64,000 bases of DNA from Bacteroidota bacterium (GCA_021824635.1 JAKAKD010000073.1:1-64000); one strand, 5' to 3'; shown: positions 41,742 to 52,260, counted from the first letter of the stretch. The notes: generated from the letters alone by a model not told the origin. Numbers and translations: made by a program.

Positions 41742-43094
41742 ATGAAATTAAAATTGTTCTCCGCAGATCACAAATACATACTTAGACTTGCGCTTCCAGC
41801 AATTGCAGGACTTTCTTCCCAAATGGTGGTATCACTTGTAGATGCTGCTATGGTTGGTCGTTTGAACAATGCCGAGTATTATTTAGCGGCAATGGGCATT
41901 GGTGTCATTGCAACGTGGGCTGTTGTAAGCTTGTTTTCAAGTCTTGCTACCGGTACACATGTTTTAATTGCGCGCAGATTTGGTGCAAATGAATATGATG
42001 AATGCGGAAGAGTACTGAACACTTCTTTAATTATCTCTTTTTTAATCGGTATTGTAATTTCTGCGATTGTAGTTTTCTTTGCTTATGATATTGCCGGATT
42101 TTTTGCCGTTGATCCAAAAGTTGGTTTTTATGCAGGGCAATTTCTGCACTATCGTTTTATGGGACTTCCTTTTTTCCTTATTACAGTTTCGTACCGCGGA
42201 TTCTTTTTTGGAATCGGCAAAACAAAAATATTTATGTATTCGGCTGTTCTTATAAATTTCTTGAATATTGTTTTCAACTACATTTTAATTTATGGCGGGT
42301 TTGGAATTAAGGGAATGGGTTTGGCCGGATCTGGTTTAGGTTCAACTATAGCAACATTTTGCGATGCAATATTTTACCTGACTGTATCAATGACCCCGGT
42401 GTTCAGACACAAATTTCATTATTTCAAAAATTTCCGTTTCGTTAAGAGTATCGCGGCATCAATTATAAAAATTTCATTACCCGTTTCTCTTCAAAATATT
42501 TTTATCCTTGTAGGCTTTTTAAGTTTTATTGCAATTACAGGGCATATTGGAACTGATAGTCAAGCGGCAAGTACTATTGTGTTTTCTTCTCTGCAATTTT
42601 CTTTGATGCCTTGCTTCGGTTTTGGAATTGCTGTACAGACTTTAGTAGGGAATAGTCTCGGCAGCAAAAATATTAAACAAGCAAAGCATTATGGATTTGA
42701 AACCAGTAAGCTTGCTACAATCTACACAATCTTCATTGGGTTAATATTTATTTTTGCACCCCGTTTGATATTAATATTATTAACGAACGATCAAAGAATA
42801 ATTGAAGTTGCTGTTCCGGCTTTGCGAATTGCCGGTTTTGGTCAAATCTTTTACGCAATTGGAGTTGTTCTTGCCAATGGATTACAGGCAATGGGAAAAA
42901 CTCTTTTTGTTATGATTTCGGAAGTAGTGCTAAACTGGTTTGTATTTGTTCCTATAGCTTATTTCTTTGGCGTCTATTTAAAATTTGGATTAATAGGTGC
43001 ATGGTCTGCTCTTCCGTTCTACGTCGTTTTGTATGCGTTAGTGATATTCATCAAATTTAGATTTGGAGACTGGGAAAAGTATAAACATGTTTGA
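41742..43094 (+). CDS. MATE-family multidrug/sodium antiporter
   Basis: A 450-aa inner-membrane protein with about 12 helices in two six-helix repeats, typical of MATE exporters. MVVSLVDAAMVGRLNN and GLGSTIATFCDAIFYL match conserved positions of the N-lobe. It would export cationic compounds driven by H+ or Na+. ATG at 41742 is chosen; an in-frame TTG lies 9 nt earlier. Divergent from an XRE regulator that may control it. Confidence 0.9.
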   Translation: MKLKLFSADHKYILRLALPAIAGLSSQMVVSLVDAAMVGRLNNAEYYLAAMGIGVIATWAVVSLFSSLATGTHVLIARRFGANEYDECGRVLNTSLIISFLIGIVISAIVVFFAYDIAGFFAVDPKVGFYAGQFLHYRFMGLPFFLITVSYRGFFFGIGKTKIFMYSAVLINFLNIVFNYILIYGGFGIKGMGLAGSGLGSTIATFCDAIFYLTVSMTPVFRHKFHYFKNFRFVKSIAASIIKISLPVSLQNIFILVGFLSFIAITGHIGTDSQAASTIVFSSLQFSLMPCFGFGIAVQTLVGNSLGSKNIKQAKHYGFETSKLATIYTIFIGLIFIFAPRLILILLTNDQRIIEVAVPALRIAGFGQIFYAIGVVLANGLQAMGKTLFVMISEVVLNWFVFVPIAYFFGVYLKFGLIGAWSALPFYVVLYALVIFIKFRFGDWEKYKHV

Positions 43095-43149
43095 GATAAA
43101 TAACTTGACAAAGTTGTCTTTGAAGAATATATTTGACCCGTAGAAAAAG

Positions 43150-43551
43150 ATGAAAACAAAATATCTCATATCGTTTCTGATTCTAATTACGGCGGGATTA
43201 ATATTTGCCGGAGTTGATCTTAGAAGTTTTACTGTAAAATCTTACGGGGGAAATGTTATTCTAAACTGGGATACTAATTCGGAATCCAACCTAAATCATT
43301 TCGTTGTTCTGCGTAGAACAGTTAGTGGCGGATACGTTGAAATTGGAAATGTTTATCCTAAGAATGATCGTACCTATGAATACGTTGACCAGACAGCCTT
43401 TAAAACATCGGGTCAATTGTATGTTTACAAATTAAAAATCGTTGATAACGACGGAACAACATCATATTCTGGCGAAGTTAGTGTAATGCACAACAACGGT
43501 ATTTCAAGTGTTAAAAGAACTTGGGGAAGTATAAAAGCATTATTCCGTTAA
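43150..43551 (+). CDS. Exported protein with fibronectin type III-like fold
   Basis: A 133-aa protein: signal peptide (MKTKYLISFLILITAGLIFAG), then a single strand-rich domain with VILNWDTNSESNLNHFVVLR and YVYKLKIVDNDGTTSYSGEVSV, which fits a fibronectin type III fold. It ends in a short basic helix. Probably periplasmic or surface located. It precedes maf by 54 nt; a functional link is not evident. Confidence 0.7.
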   Translation: MKTKYLISFLILITAGLIFAGVDLRSFTVKSYGGNVILNWDTNSESNLNHFVVLRRTVSGGYVEIGNVYPKNDRTYEYVDQTAFKTSGQLYVYKLKIVDNDGTTSYSGEVSVMHNNGISSVKRTWGSIKALFR

Positions 43552-43605
43552 GATTGTTCTTCATTCAAATTCATTCCAGACTAAATTCCAAATCTTTTAG
43601 ATTTC

Positions 43606-44184
43606 ATGCTAATAACTAAATCAAAAATATATCTTGCCTCCAAGTCTCCGCGCAGAAGAAAATTACTAAAACAACTCGGGCTTAAATTCACTTCTTTTTC
43701 GGTAGATTTGCATGAAGAGATTTTAAATGGCGAACATCCAATCCAAACAGTAAAACGGCTGGCTCTCCATAAATCAGATGCAGCTATAACAAAAATTAAA
43801 AGTGGAATTGTGATTACTGCCGATACTATTGTTGTTCTGAACAAAGAGGTGATAGGTAAACCGAAAGATGAAAAAGACGCTTTTAGGATTTTGTCCAAAC
43901 TTAGCGGAAGGACTCACTCTGTTTATACCGGATTTGTTGTAAAGAATTTAGATAACAAGAAAATTGTTGCTGATTATGAAAAAACGGAGGTTACCTTCAG
44001 AAAATTATCTCCTAAAGAAATTAATGATTATATAAAAACCGGAAGTCCTATGGATAAAGCCGGTGCTTATGGTATTCAAGACGATTTCGGAGCTGTTTTT
44101 GTCAAACGTATTGACGGTTGTTTCTATAATGTTGTCGGGCTTCCGCTTGCAAATATATATCAATCACTTTTGAAAATTTTATAA
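43606..44184 (+). CDS. maf: Maf-family nucleotide pyrophosphatase
   Basis: A 192-aa Maf/Ham1-fold enzyme: YLASKSPRRRKLLKQLG at the N-terminus, ITADTIVVLN with the catalytic Asp, GRTHSVYTGF, and DKAGAYGIQD. Family members hydrolyse non-canonical or normal nucleoside triphosphates to monophosphates and are linked to septation control. Length is normal. Confidence 0.93.
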   Translation: MLITKSKIYLASKSPRRRKLLKQLGLKFTSFSVDLHEEILNGEHPIQTVKRLALHKSDAAITKIKSGIVITADTIVVLNKEVIGKPKDEKDAFRILSKLSGRTHSVYTGFVVKNLDNKKIVADYEKTEVTFRKLSPKEINDYIKTGSPMDKAGAYGIQDDFGAVFVKRIDGCFYNVVGLPLANIYQSLLKIL

Positions 44185-44302
44185 ATTGTGCAAAAGTAAA
44201 TTGAGAAACTTTTTTTATTTTGCCCATGATTGAAATATTCCAGAAATGGTTTCTCAGATAAAATAATTAAATAAAGTTTTTTATAACCAATGGGAAAATT
44301 AG

Positions 44303-46528
44303 ATGACTACAAAAATTATTTGGACGAAAATTGATGAAGCTCCTGCGCTAGCTTCGTATTGTTTGCTCCCTGTTCTAAAATCATTTGTAAAAGAAACCGG
44401 AATTGAAATTGAACAGAAAGATATTTCATTGTCAGGAAGAATCATTGCCGCTTTTCCAGAATTTTTAACTGAAGCACAAAAAATTCCAGATTATCTAACC
44501 GAATTAGGAGAGCTTGCTAAAACTCCTGAAGCTAATATCATTAAGTTACCTAACATAAGTGCATCTATTCCGCAGCTTCATGAGGCAATAAAGGAATTGA
44601 AAGGGAAAGGTTATAAAATTCCAGACTATCCCGAAGAACCTAAAACGGAAGAAGAAAAATCAATCAAAAATCGGTATGCAAAAATTTTAGGATCTGCGGT
44701 AAATCCGGTTTTACGTGAAGGCAACGCTGATAGAAGAGCGTCTGCCTCTGTGAAAAAATTTGCACAAAAATATCCGCATAAGATGATGAAACCATGGCCT
44801 CAATCCGGCTCTAAAACAAGGGTTGCTCATATGCAGCAAAATGATTTTTATGGAACAGAAAAGTCAACTACACTTCAAAAGGATGATAGTGTAAGAATTG
44901 AATTTGTTGATTCTTCGGGAAACGTCACAATACTAAAAGATAAATTGAAATTACTTGCCGGTGAGGTGATTGATACCTCAATAATGAATGTGAAAGAGCT
45001 AAGAAAATTTTACTCTGAACAAATAGAGAATGCAAAAAAAGATGATGTGCTTCTATCACTTCATCTCAAAGCAACAATGATGAAAATTTCCGATCCAATT
45101 ATGTTTGGGCATGCTGTGTATGTTTATTTCAAAGAAGCACTTGATAAATATTCCGATGTGTTGAATGAAATTGGTGCAAATGTAAATAATGGATTGATGG
45201 ATGTGTTGGAAAAATTAAAAAAACTGCCGGATGAAAAAAGAATTGAAATTGAAGCGGCAATTAATAAAGTATATGAGACTAATCCCGAACTTGCTATGGT
45301 TGATTCAAGAACAGGGAAAACAAATTTGCACGTCCCTAACGATGTAATAGTTGATGCTTCTATGCCTAATGTTGTGCGTGATGGAGGCAAAATGTGGAAC
45401 CGTAAGGATGAACTTCAAGATTGCATTGCTATGATTCCGGATCGTTGCTATGCAACTATTTATCAAGAAATAATTGAAAATGCACAAACTCACGGGCAGT
45501 TCGATCCGGCGACAATGGGCGCGGTTTCAAATGTAGGTTTGATGGCACAGAAAGCTGAAGAGTATGGCTCTCATGATAAAACTTTTGAAGCAAAGGGGAA
45601 TGGTGTTATTCATGTTGTAAACTTGAACAATGAAGTGCTACTTAAACAGAAAGTAGAAACTGGCGATATTTTTAGAATGTGCCAGGCTAAAGATGAAGCT
45701 ATTAAAGACTGGATAAAACTTGCCGTGAGAAGAGCTAAAGCAAGCGGTTCGCCGGCAATTTTCTGGCTTGATGAAAAAAGAGCTCATGATAGAGAAATTA
45801 TTGCTAAGGTAAATAAATATTTACCAGAAAATGATATCACTGGTTTAGAAATAAAAATCTTAAATCCTGTTGATGCGATGAAATATACTTTAGATAGAAC
45901 ACGAAAAGGATTAGACACAATTTCTGTAACTGGAAATGTATTGCGCGATTATTTAACAGACTTATTCCCAATTCTTGAATTAGGTACAAGCGCGCGAATG
46001 CTTTCAATTGTTCCGTTATTAAATGGTGGCGGATTATTTGAAACCGGTGCCGGCGGTTCAGCGCCTAAGCATGTTCAACAGTTGTTAAAAGAAAATCATC
46101 TGCGGTGGGATTCATTGGGAGAGTACTGTGCTTTAGTCCCATCTTTGGAAATGATAGCTGATAAGTCTGGAAATGTAAAAGCAAGAATTCTGGCTGATAC
46201 GCTAGACAAAGCAACCGGTAAATATTTGGAAAATTCACGCTATCCTTCTCGCAAAGTGAATGAAATTGATAACCGCGGTAGTTCATTCTACCTTGCATAT
46301 TATTGGGCGCAGGCTTTGGCAGAGCAAAATTCGGATTCTGAAATGAAAGCTCGTTTTACAAAAATAGCTGATGAACTTAGCGCAAATGAAAAGAAAATTG
46401 TTGATGAATTAATCGCTGTACAAGGAAAATCTGTTGATATTGGCGGATATTACATGCCTGATGATAAAATGGCGTATGCAGTAATGAGACCAAGTAAAAC
46501 TTTTAACAAAATTATTGATGAAATGTAA
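44303..46528 (+). CDS. icd: Monomeric NADP-dependent isocitrate dehydrogenase
   Basis: A 741-aa enzyme of the monomeric IDH type (usual length about 740), with [20 protein letters not shown] at the N-terminus, [31 protein letters not shown], and [20 protein letters not shown]. It oxidises isocitrate to 2-oxoglutarate with NADP+. It is unrelated in sequence to the IDH-family enzyme in the citrate operon, so the organism probably has two routes at this step. A terminator follows at 46621. Confidence 0.97.
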   Translation: MTTKIIWTKIDEAPALASYCLLPVLKSFVKETGIEIEQKDISLSGRIIAAFPEFLTEAQKIPDYLTELGELAKTPEANIIKLPNISASIPQLHEAIKELKGKGYKIPDYPEEPKTEEEKSIKNRYAKILGSAVNPVLREGNADRRASASVKKFAQKYPHKMMKPWPQSGSKTRVAHMQQNDFYGTEKSTTLQKDDSVRIEFVDSSGNVTILKDKLKLLAGEVIDTSIMNVKELRKFYSEQIENAKKDDVLLSLHLKATMMKISDPIMFGHAVYVYFKEALDKYSDVLNEIGANVNNGLMDVLEKLKKLPDEKRIEIEAAINKVYETNPELAMVDSRTGKTNLHVPNDVIVDASMPNVVRDGGKMWNRKDELQDCIAMIPDRCYATIYQEIIENAQTHGQFDPATMGAVSNVGLMAQKAEEYGSHDKTFEAKGNGVIHVVNLNNEVLLKQKVETGDIFRMCQAKDEAIKDWIKLAVRRAKASGSPAIFWLDEKRAHDREIIAKVNKYLPENDITGLEIKILNPVDAMKYTLDRTRKGLDTISVTGNVLRDYLTDLFPILELGTSARMLSIVPLLNGGGLFETGAGGSAPKHVQQLLKENHLRWDSLGEYCALVPSLEMIADKSGNVKARILADTLDKATGKYLENSRYPSRKVNEIDNRGSSFYLAYYWAQALAEQNSDSEMKARFTKIADELSANEKKIVDELIAVQGKSVDIGGYYMPDDKMAYAVMRPSKTFNKIIDEM

Positions 46529-46620
46529 AACCATATTAAATGAGCATATTGAATTATCTATATGTTCATATTTTCTTTTCATAAAAGTATCAGTTTAACG
46601 TAACTGTTGAGATTTTTGCA

Positions 46621-46652
46621 GAGACGATCTTCCTCGGGTCGTCTCTTTTCTT
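46621..46652 (+). terminator. Terminator downstream of icd
   Basis: GAGACGA (46621-46627) pairs with TCGTCTC (46639-46645), followed by TTTTCTTTC. It lies 93 nt after the icd stop. Confidence 0.85.
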
Positions 46653-46768
46653 TCACCATGCAAACCCAATCAGATTTTCACAACCCCAAAAATATTTTTG
46701 AAATTTTTAACTGAAATATTATTTTACGAGCGGTTATTCTTAATAATATTAGAGCAAATTTTTAGCGG

Positions 46769-46831
46769 GTAATTAATGCGGTTGGTTCTCTCTTTAGAGA
46801 TCGCCGGGTACCGTTCGGCGGGATTAATTAC
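46769..46831 (+). ncRNA. Candidate three-way-junction RNA upstream of spoVG
   Basis: GTAATTAAT (46769-46777) pairs perfectly with ATTAATTAC (46823-46831) and encloses two hairpins: TCTCT/AGAGA (46787-46800) and CGCCG/CGGCG (46802-46820). The compact closed structure lies in a 386-bp non-coding stretch (46653-47038) about 207 nt before spoVG. It may be a leader element or a separate small RNA. No known family was recognised; strand is chosen by the downstream gene. Confidence 0.45.
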
Positions 46832-47038
46832 AGTTTCTCCTTTCAAGTTTATTTTACACAATCCTTCACTTCGGTTCTTCGGAAATCTTACTGTTCAAAT
46901 ATGATTTGGTGACAGAGAAATATATTTCTATTTCTGTTCATTTTATTTGAAGAATTTATAATTGACGTTTTCTAATTGCTGTCTTCCAAAGTGATGTTAC
47001 AAATCATTTTAAAACAATTCCATTAAAAAGGAGGCTTT

Positions 47039-47293
47039 ATGAAAATTGTTCGAATGAATCCGCTAGAAAAAAAAGAAAGCGGAAAGATGGCTGCTTTCTT
47101 CGACATCCAGACACCCGATGAAATCGTTATCAAAGGATTTCGTCTTGTTAACGGCGCAAATGGTTTGTTCATCTCGCCGCCGGATCAAAAAGGGAAAGAT
47201 GGAAAGTATTATGAGTCTGTTATTCTTCCAAAGGAAATGAAATCCTCATTAGAAAAACTTGCCATAGAGGAGTATAACAAAACCCATAAGTAA
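47039..47293 (+). CDS. spoVG: SpoVG-family RNA/DNA-binding regulator
   Basis: An 84-aa protein matching SpoVG: KIVRMNPLEKKESGKMAAFFDIQTPDEIVIKGFRLVNG then NGLFISPPDQKGKDGKYYESV, read in two pieces. Known SpoVG proteins bind nucleic acids and adjust gene expression or septation. RBS AGGAGG is 6 nt before the ATG. The 271-bp gap after it contains a hairpin around CATGGCTCA/TGGGCCATG (47328-47354). Confidence 0.88.
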   Translation: MKIVRMNPLEKKESGKMAAFFDIQTPDEIVIKGFRLVNGANGLFISPPDQKGKDGKYYESVILPKEMKSSLEKLAIEEYNKTHK

Positions 47294-47564
47294 TCAAAAA
47301 AATATCCGAGTTAGTTCTTCAGTAAATCATGGCTCAGTGCTTCCATTGGGCCATGTTATAACATGGAAGTTGGAAACAATATTTTTTGAACAAGGAAATC
47401 ATAAATGAGAATGAATTGTGAAAATGAGATGAGAATAATTGATAACTATTTTCTGTATTAACGCTCGTTCATAACAATTAATTTCTTGATCTTTCTATCC
47501 TTGATTTTAGAACCCACTGTATATATTTTAGCACCAGTTCAAATAAAAACGATGGAGGATTATT

Positions 47565-47984
47565 ATGCAGAATGAAGAAAGTGGAATGGGAAAAGGATTG
47601 CTGATTGGTTTCTTAACAGGCGCAGCAGTAGGTTCAATTATTGCACTTCTTTACGCACCAAAATCCGGTAAAGAATTGCGAGAAGATATTAAAAATAAAT
47701 CGCAAGATTTAATTGAAGATGCCGATGAGTATATCTCGAAAGCCAAAGACAAAGCTTCTCAACTAATTAATGAGGGTAAAAAAAAATCCGAAAAATTGGT
47801 GGCTGAGACTAAGGAGAAAGTAGATACTCTTTTAGATGAAGCAGAAAAAATATTAAGCGAAGCAAAAGACAAAGCTGGCAACGTTGCCCATCTTGGAAAA
47901 GAAAAAATTGAAAAAGAAAGTGAACGTTTGAAAACAGCAATTAAGGCGGGTATGGATGCGTATAAAACCGAGAAGGATGCGTAA
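47565..47984 (+). CDS. YtxH-domain protein
   Basis: A 139-aa protein: one N-terminal membrane helix with the YtxH pattern GLLIGFLTGAAVGSIIALLY followed by APKSGKELREDI. The rest is a long amphipathic helix with repeating KDKA/ETKEKVD units, resembling LEA or apolipoprotein-like repeats. It is probably membrane-anchored and stress-related, as for many YtxH proteins. The next gene follows after 6 nt. RBS GGAGG precedes the start. Confidence 0.85.
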   Translation: MQNEESGMGKGLLIGFLTGAAVGSIIALLYAPKSGKELREDIKNKSQDLIEDADEYISKAKDKASQLINEGKKKSEKLVAETKEKVDTLLDEAEKILSEAKDKAGNVAHLGKEKIEKESERLKTAIKAGMDAYKTEKDA

Positions 47985-47990
47985 AACTTT

Positions 47991-48371
47991 ATGAGTATAA
48001 TTGATGTACTTCTTATTATTTTAATTGTATCTGCTTCAGCGTTGTGTATTTTTGCCATCATTTACTTGAAGAGAATTACAGATAATGTTGAAGCTGTTCG
48101 TAAAGATGTTCACGAGTTTGTACAAAAAACAGATGAAATAATAGAAAACTTAGGAGGAGTAACCCGTAAAGTAAACCGCATTGTTTCGGAAGTTGAATAC
48201 TACTGGGATGAAATTGATTTATCAATAAAAAAAATACGGGAACGTATTTCAGGTCTCACTTCTCTAAAGAATTTTCGCGATGTTGAGTATCCTGCCAAAG
48301 ATCTTATCAAAAACATCAAAGCATTTACAAAAGGCGCCTCAGCTTTTTGGAATGCATTTAAACGTAGGTAA
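47991..48371 (+). CDS. Small membrane protein, DUF948-like
   Basis: A 126-aa protein with one N-terminal hydrophobic helix (DVLLIILIVSASALCIFAIIYL) and a long charged coiled coil (RITDNVEAVRKDVHEFVQKTDEII). This architecture is like DUF948 proteins that often accompany YtxH proteins. Likely co-expressed with the preceding gene. Function unknown. Confidence 0.7.
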   Translation: MSIIDVLLIILIVSASALCIFAIIYLKRITDNVEAVRKDVHEFVQKTDEIIENLGGVTRKVNRIVSEVEYYWDEIDLSIKKIRERISGLTSLKNFRDVEYPAKDLIKNIKAFTKGASAFWNAFKRR

Positions 48372-48402
48372 TTTTTTCTTGTTCAAATAAGGAGAATCTA
48401 TC

Positions 48403-50499
48403 TTGAAAGAGTATAATGCAGAAGCTATTAGAAACATAGCGCTTGTGGGTCACGGAGGAAGTGGTAAAACTACGATTTCAGAAATTCTTTTGTTTACCGG
48501 AGGAGAAATAAATCGTATTGGAAAAGTTGAAGAGGGAAATACTACTTCAGATTTTAACGCAAACGAAATTGAAAAAAGAATTTCGATTGCCGCTTCGCCT
48601 CTTCATGTTGAATGGAACAACACAAAAATTAATATACTTGATACTCCCGGCTTTCCGGATTTTATAGGTCAGGTTATTTCTTCTTTGCATGTTGCAGATA
48701 CCGCAGTTTCAGTTATTAAAAGTTTTGAAGGCGTTGAAGTTGGAACAGAACAAACTTGGGAAGTTGTTAGAAAAAATAAACTCCCCGCAGCGGTTATAAT
48801 TAACAAATGCGATAACGAACATTCAAAATTTTTTGAAACAATCGCACAAGCTAAAACACGTTTAAGCCACGATATTACTGTAGTTTCTTTCCCGGTCAAA
48901 GAAGGATTGAATTTTAGTTCTATTGTTGATCTTGTTAAGATGAAAATGATTACGTACAGTGATGCAGGTTCTAAGAAAATTACTGAAGAAGAAATTCCTG
49001 CCGATTTGAAAGCTCATGCCGATAAATTACGGGAAGTTCTTGTTGAGAAAATTGCAGAGTCTAACGAAGAATTGATGAATAAATTCTTTGAGGAAGGAAA
49101 TTTAAGCGACGATGAAATTCAAAAAGGTCTTAAAGTATCAATCATTAACGGCGGATTAATTCCTGCGTTTGCATTCTCTGGTTCAAAAGCTATCGGGCAA
49201 AATACATTCTTGGAATATGTTGTTAAATATTTCCCGGCACCTAACGAAAGAGAACCTCTTGAAGTAACAATGAAAGAGGGAGGCAAAAAAATTAAATTAG
49301 CTTGCGACGTTAAAGGTGAACCAGCTCTTCTAATTTTCAAGTCATTATCGGAACAGCATGTAGGGGAACTTTCTATTTTCAAAGTTTATTCCGGTTCGCT
49401 TGCGCCCGGTATGGATCTTCAAAACACACACAGAGATAAAATTGAGCGCCTTGGACAAATTTATGTTCTTAACGGGCATAATAGAAAAGATATTGCCAAA
49501 CTAAATGCCGGTGATATTGGTGCTGTTGTAAAATTGAAAGACAGTCATACCGGTGATACGCTCAGTTCTAAAAATTTCACAATTATTCTACCGGAGATCG
49601 AATATCCTGAGCCGGTAATTCGTTTTGCTGTTAAACCAAAAGCAAAAGGAGATGAAGATAAAATTTCAGCGGCTTTACATACAGCTCATGAAGAAGAACC
49701 AACACTCAGAACAAAATTCGATGGTGAAATTTCTCAAACAATTGTTTCAGGTCAAGGCGAACTTCAATTGAATCTTGCCGTAAAATTGTTAAAAGACCGT
49801 TACGCAGTAGAGGTGGAATTAGTTGAACCGAGAATTCCATACAGAGAAACCGTAAAAGGAAAATGTGAAGACTCCGAATACAAGCATAAAAAACAATCCG
49901 GCGGACGCGGTCAATACGGTCATGTTCATTTAAAAATTGAACCGCTTCCGAGAGGAACAGGTTATGAATTTGTTGACGCAATTGTAGGCGGTGTTGTTCC
50001 CGGTCGTTTTGTTCCTGCAGTGGAAAAAGGATTGAAAGAAATTATGACCAAAGGAATTTTAACCGGCAGCAAAGTTGTTGATGTTAGAGTAACGTTGTTC
50101 GACGGAACATACCACGCAGTTGACTCCGATGAAGTATCATTTAAGATAGCGGCTTCACAAGCATTCAAGAAAGGTTTTCTTGAAGCAAAACCGATGTTAC
50201 TGGAACCGATTTACGATATCAACATAAAGATCCCGGAAAAATATATGGGCGATGTTATGGGAGATATCTCCGGACGCCGTGGAAAAATTCAAAACATGGA
50301 TTCCGATAATTCATTCCAAATCATCAAGGCAAAAGTACCGTTGGCGGAACTTCATAAGTATTCAACACAGCTTCGCAGTTTAACATCAGGGCGCGGAATG
50401 TTCTCGATGAGTTTTTCTCATTATGAAGAAGTACCAAAAGATACCGAAGCAAAGGTTATTGAAGAATATCAAAAGCATAAAGAAGAAGAAGCAGAATAA
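48403..50499 (+). CDS. EF-G-like translational GTPase
   Basis: A 698-aa five-domain EF-G relative. The P-loop is GHGGSGKT (16-23) instead of AHIDAGKT; G3 is DTPGFPDF (near 83); G4 is NKCD (near 135); domain IV holds GGRGQYGHVHLKIEP. Switch I reads NEIEKRISIAAS rather than the ERGITI of canonical EF-G. This marks the EF-G-like paralogue group whose exact role is unsettled. TTG start at 48403 with AAGGAG upstream; no ATG gives a complete G domain. A terminator follows at 50521. Confidence 0.88.
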   Translation: MKEYNAEAIRNIALVGHGGSGKTTISEILLFTGGEINRIGKVEEGNTTSDFNANEIEKRISIAASPLHVEWNNTKINILDTPGFPDFIGQVISSLHVADTAVSVIKSFEGVEVGTEQTWEVVRKNKLPAAVIINKCDNEHSKFFETIAQAKTRLSHDITVVSFPVKEGLNFSSIVDLVKMKMITYSDAGSKKITEEEIPADLKAHADKLREVLVEKIAESNEELMNKFFEEGNLSDDEIQKGLKVSIINGGLIPAFAFSGSKAIGQNTFLEYVVKYFPAPNEREPLEVTMKEGGKKIKLACDVKGEPALLIFKSLSEQHVGELSIFKVYSGSLAPGMDLQNTHRDKIERLGQIYVLNGHNRKDIAKLNAGDIGAVVKLKDSHTGDTLSSKNFTIILPEIEYPEPVIRFAVKPKAKGDEDKISAALHTAHEEEPTLRTKFDGEISQTIVSGQGELQLNLAVKLLKDRYAVEVELVEPRIPYRETVKGKCEDSEYKHKKQSGGRGQYGHVHLKIEPLPRGTGYEFVDAIVGGVVPGRFVPAVEKGLKEIMTKGILTGSKVVDVRVTLFDGTYHAVDSDEVSFKIAASQAFKKGFLEAKPMLLEPIYDINIKIPEKYMGDVMGDISGRRGKIQNMDSDNSFQIIKAKVPLAELHKYSTQLRSLTSGRGMFSMSFSHYEEVPKDTEAKVIEEYQKHKEEEAE

Positions 50500-50520
50500 T
50501 TATATTCTAGTTAAATTGCG

Positions 50521-50551
50521 GGCGGAAGTAATTTCAACTTCCGCCTTTTTT
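50521..50551 (+). terminator. Terminator downstream of EF-G-like gene
   Basis: GGCGGAAGT (50521-50529), 7-nt loop, ACTTCCGCC (50537-50545), then TTTTTT. Perfect 9-bp stem. It ends 4 nt before the ATG of the HIT gene, so that gene must have a promoter overlapping it or rely on read-through. Confidence 0.92.
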
Positions 50552-50555
50552 ATTT

Positions 50556-51062
50556 ATGGAAAAACTCTGGTCGCCCTGGCGTTCAAATTATATAGAATCT
50601 TTTAAGACTAAGAAAGATTCCGACGCGTGTGTATTTTGCGAAGCGCCGAAACTTTCTCTTGAAGATGATAATTCTCTTCTAGTCTATAAAAATGAATTAT
50701 GTTATGTGATGCTGAATTTATATCCATATAACAGCGGTCATCTTTTAATTATTCCTTACCGTCATCAAAGCGATATGAGCACGCTAAATGAAAAAGAGAT
50801 GAATGAGATGATGAAGATGGTTCAGCTCTCAATCAAAGCTCTTGACATTGCAATGAAACCGCACGGCTATAACTTTGGAGCAAACCTTGGCAAAGCCGCC
50901 GGAGCCGGTATAGATTCACATCTTCATTTTCACGTTGTGCCAAGGTGGAGCGGCGATATTAATTTTATGCCGTCTATTGGCGAAGTAAAAATTATTTCTC
51001 AGGATTTATTAGCTACAAAGAAAAATTTAATCAATGCATTTGAACAATTATTAAAAAGGTAG
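50556..51062 (+). CDS. HIT-family nucleotide hydrolase
   Basis: A 168-aa HIT protein: an N-terminal Cys pair (CVFCEAP), YPYNSGHLLIIPYRH, and the histidine triad SHLHFHVVPRW. Similar proteins include Ap4A phosphorylases and adenylyl hydrolases. Normal length. It lies 4 nt after a strong terminator and 6 nt before the glycerate kinase gene. Confidence 0.92.
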   Translation: MEKLWSPWRSNYIESFKTKKDSDACVFCEAPKLSLEDDNSLLVYKNELCYVMLNLYPYNSGHLLIIPYRHQSDMSTLNEKEMNEMMKMVQLSIKALDIAMKPHGYNFGANLGKAAGAGIDSHLHFHVVPRWSGDINFMPSIGEVKIISQDLLATKKNLINAFEQLLKR

Positions 51063-51068
51063 CACATT

Positions 51069-52247
51069 TTGGATAATCAAAAACAATTCAAAGTTTTAAT
51101 AGCGCCAAACAGTTTTAAGGAATGCGCAGATTCAGTAGAAATAACGGAATTTATTAAAGCATCTCTTTTCAGATTATTACCCGAAGAGATTAAATCCAAG
51201 ATTGATTTTCTTCTCAAGCCTATTTCCGATGGCGGAGACGGATTTTTGCAGGTCTGTCAAAGAAATTTCGGCGTTGAATTTCTTCATTTCGAAATCTCAA
51301 ATTCTTTTAACGAAGATAAATTCTTTTGTCCGGTAGGTTACTTTCAAGAAACTAAAACTTTGTATGTGGAATCGGCGGAAGTGTTAGGACTGAAATTAAT
51401 TCCGGATGAATTTAGAAAACCTCTCTCGCTTTCATCAAGTGGAATGGGAGATCTTCTTCTGCAAATCTTCGATTCCGTTAACGCGGGGATTATGGATGTT
51501 GAAAAAATTGTTATAGGAATCGGCGGGACCGGCACAAACGATTTAGGTATGGGAATGATGGATGTGTTTGGTCTAGAGTTCTACGATGCAAAAGATAATA
51601 AGCTGGAAGTTTTGCCAAAAAACTTTTCTTTAGTAGAAAAAATTGTAGTTCCGGAAGTAGAACTTCCATTTAAGATAGAATTGATAATTGATGTTGAAAA
51701 TCCGCTTTTGGGAATTGACGGTTCAAGTTTATTATTTGCTGAACAAAAAGGCGCTACAGACGAAGAATCGGTTTTAATGGAGAAAGGTTTTATCCATTTG
51801 CTTGATGAACTTGAAGTTGACGAAGAGACACAAACAAAATTAAGCGGTGCGGGCGGCGGTATTGCGGCAGCAATGAAAATATTCTTTAATGCGAGTGAAA
51901 AATTTGCAGATCAATTTATTAGAGAAGATCTAAAAGTTCATGCCGAAGTTTCCGGTCTTGATTATGTTATCACCGGAGAAGGGAAATTGGATTCACAAAC
52001 ATTCTTAAATAAAGGCGCTTTCATTGTTGTAAATGAATTTGCCGAAAAGAATATTCCAATTACTTTTCTTTGCGGAAGCAGCGAAGGCGACTTGCCCAAA
52101 ATTGAAACTTTGAGAGTGATTGAAATTGGAGAATATTTTGATTCGGTTGAAGAATCAATTCAGAAGATAGATCAAGGAATTGAGATTGCATGCAGAAAGA
52201 TCAGCAAAGAGATAATACAGTTATTCGCTAAGAAAAATTCAAAATAA
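51069..52247 (+). CDS. Glycerate kinase (GlxK/GarK family)
   Basis: A 392-aa enzyme that phosphorylates D-glycerate. Recognised by KVLIAPNSFKECADSVEITE at the N-terminus, ISDGGDGFL, IGIGGTGTNDLGMGMMD, KLSGAGGGIAAAM and YVITGEGKLDSQT. TTG is used as start, as no ATG precedes the conserved first strand. The chain is slightly longer than typical members. It follows the HIT gene closely. Confidence 0.9.
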   Translation: MDNQKQFKVLIAPNSFKECADSVEITEFIKASLFRLLPEEIKSKIDFLLKPISDGGDGFLQVCQRNFGVEFLHFEISNSFNEDKFFCPVGYFQETKTLYVESAEVLGLKLIPDEFRKPLSLSSSGMGDLLLQIFDSVNAGIMDVEKIVIGIGGTGTNDLGMGMMDVFGLEFYDAKDNKLEVLPKNFSLVEKIVVPEVELPFKIELIIDVENPLLGIDGSSLLFAEQKGATDEESVLMEKGFIHLLDELEVDEETQTKLSGAGGGIAAAMKIFFNASEKFADQFIREDLKVHAEVSGLDYVITGEGKLDSQTFLNKGAFIVVNEFAEKNIPITFLCGSSEGDLPKIETLRVIEIGEYFDSVEESIQKIDQGIEIACRKISKEIIQLFAKKNSK

Positions 52248-52260
52248 TTATTGAGATTGC

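Noticed and set aside
46769-46831. Assignment to a named riboswitch class
   Set aside because: The fold is visible, but conserved bases of a known class could not be recognised.
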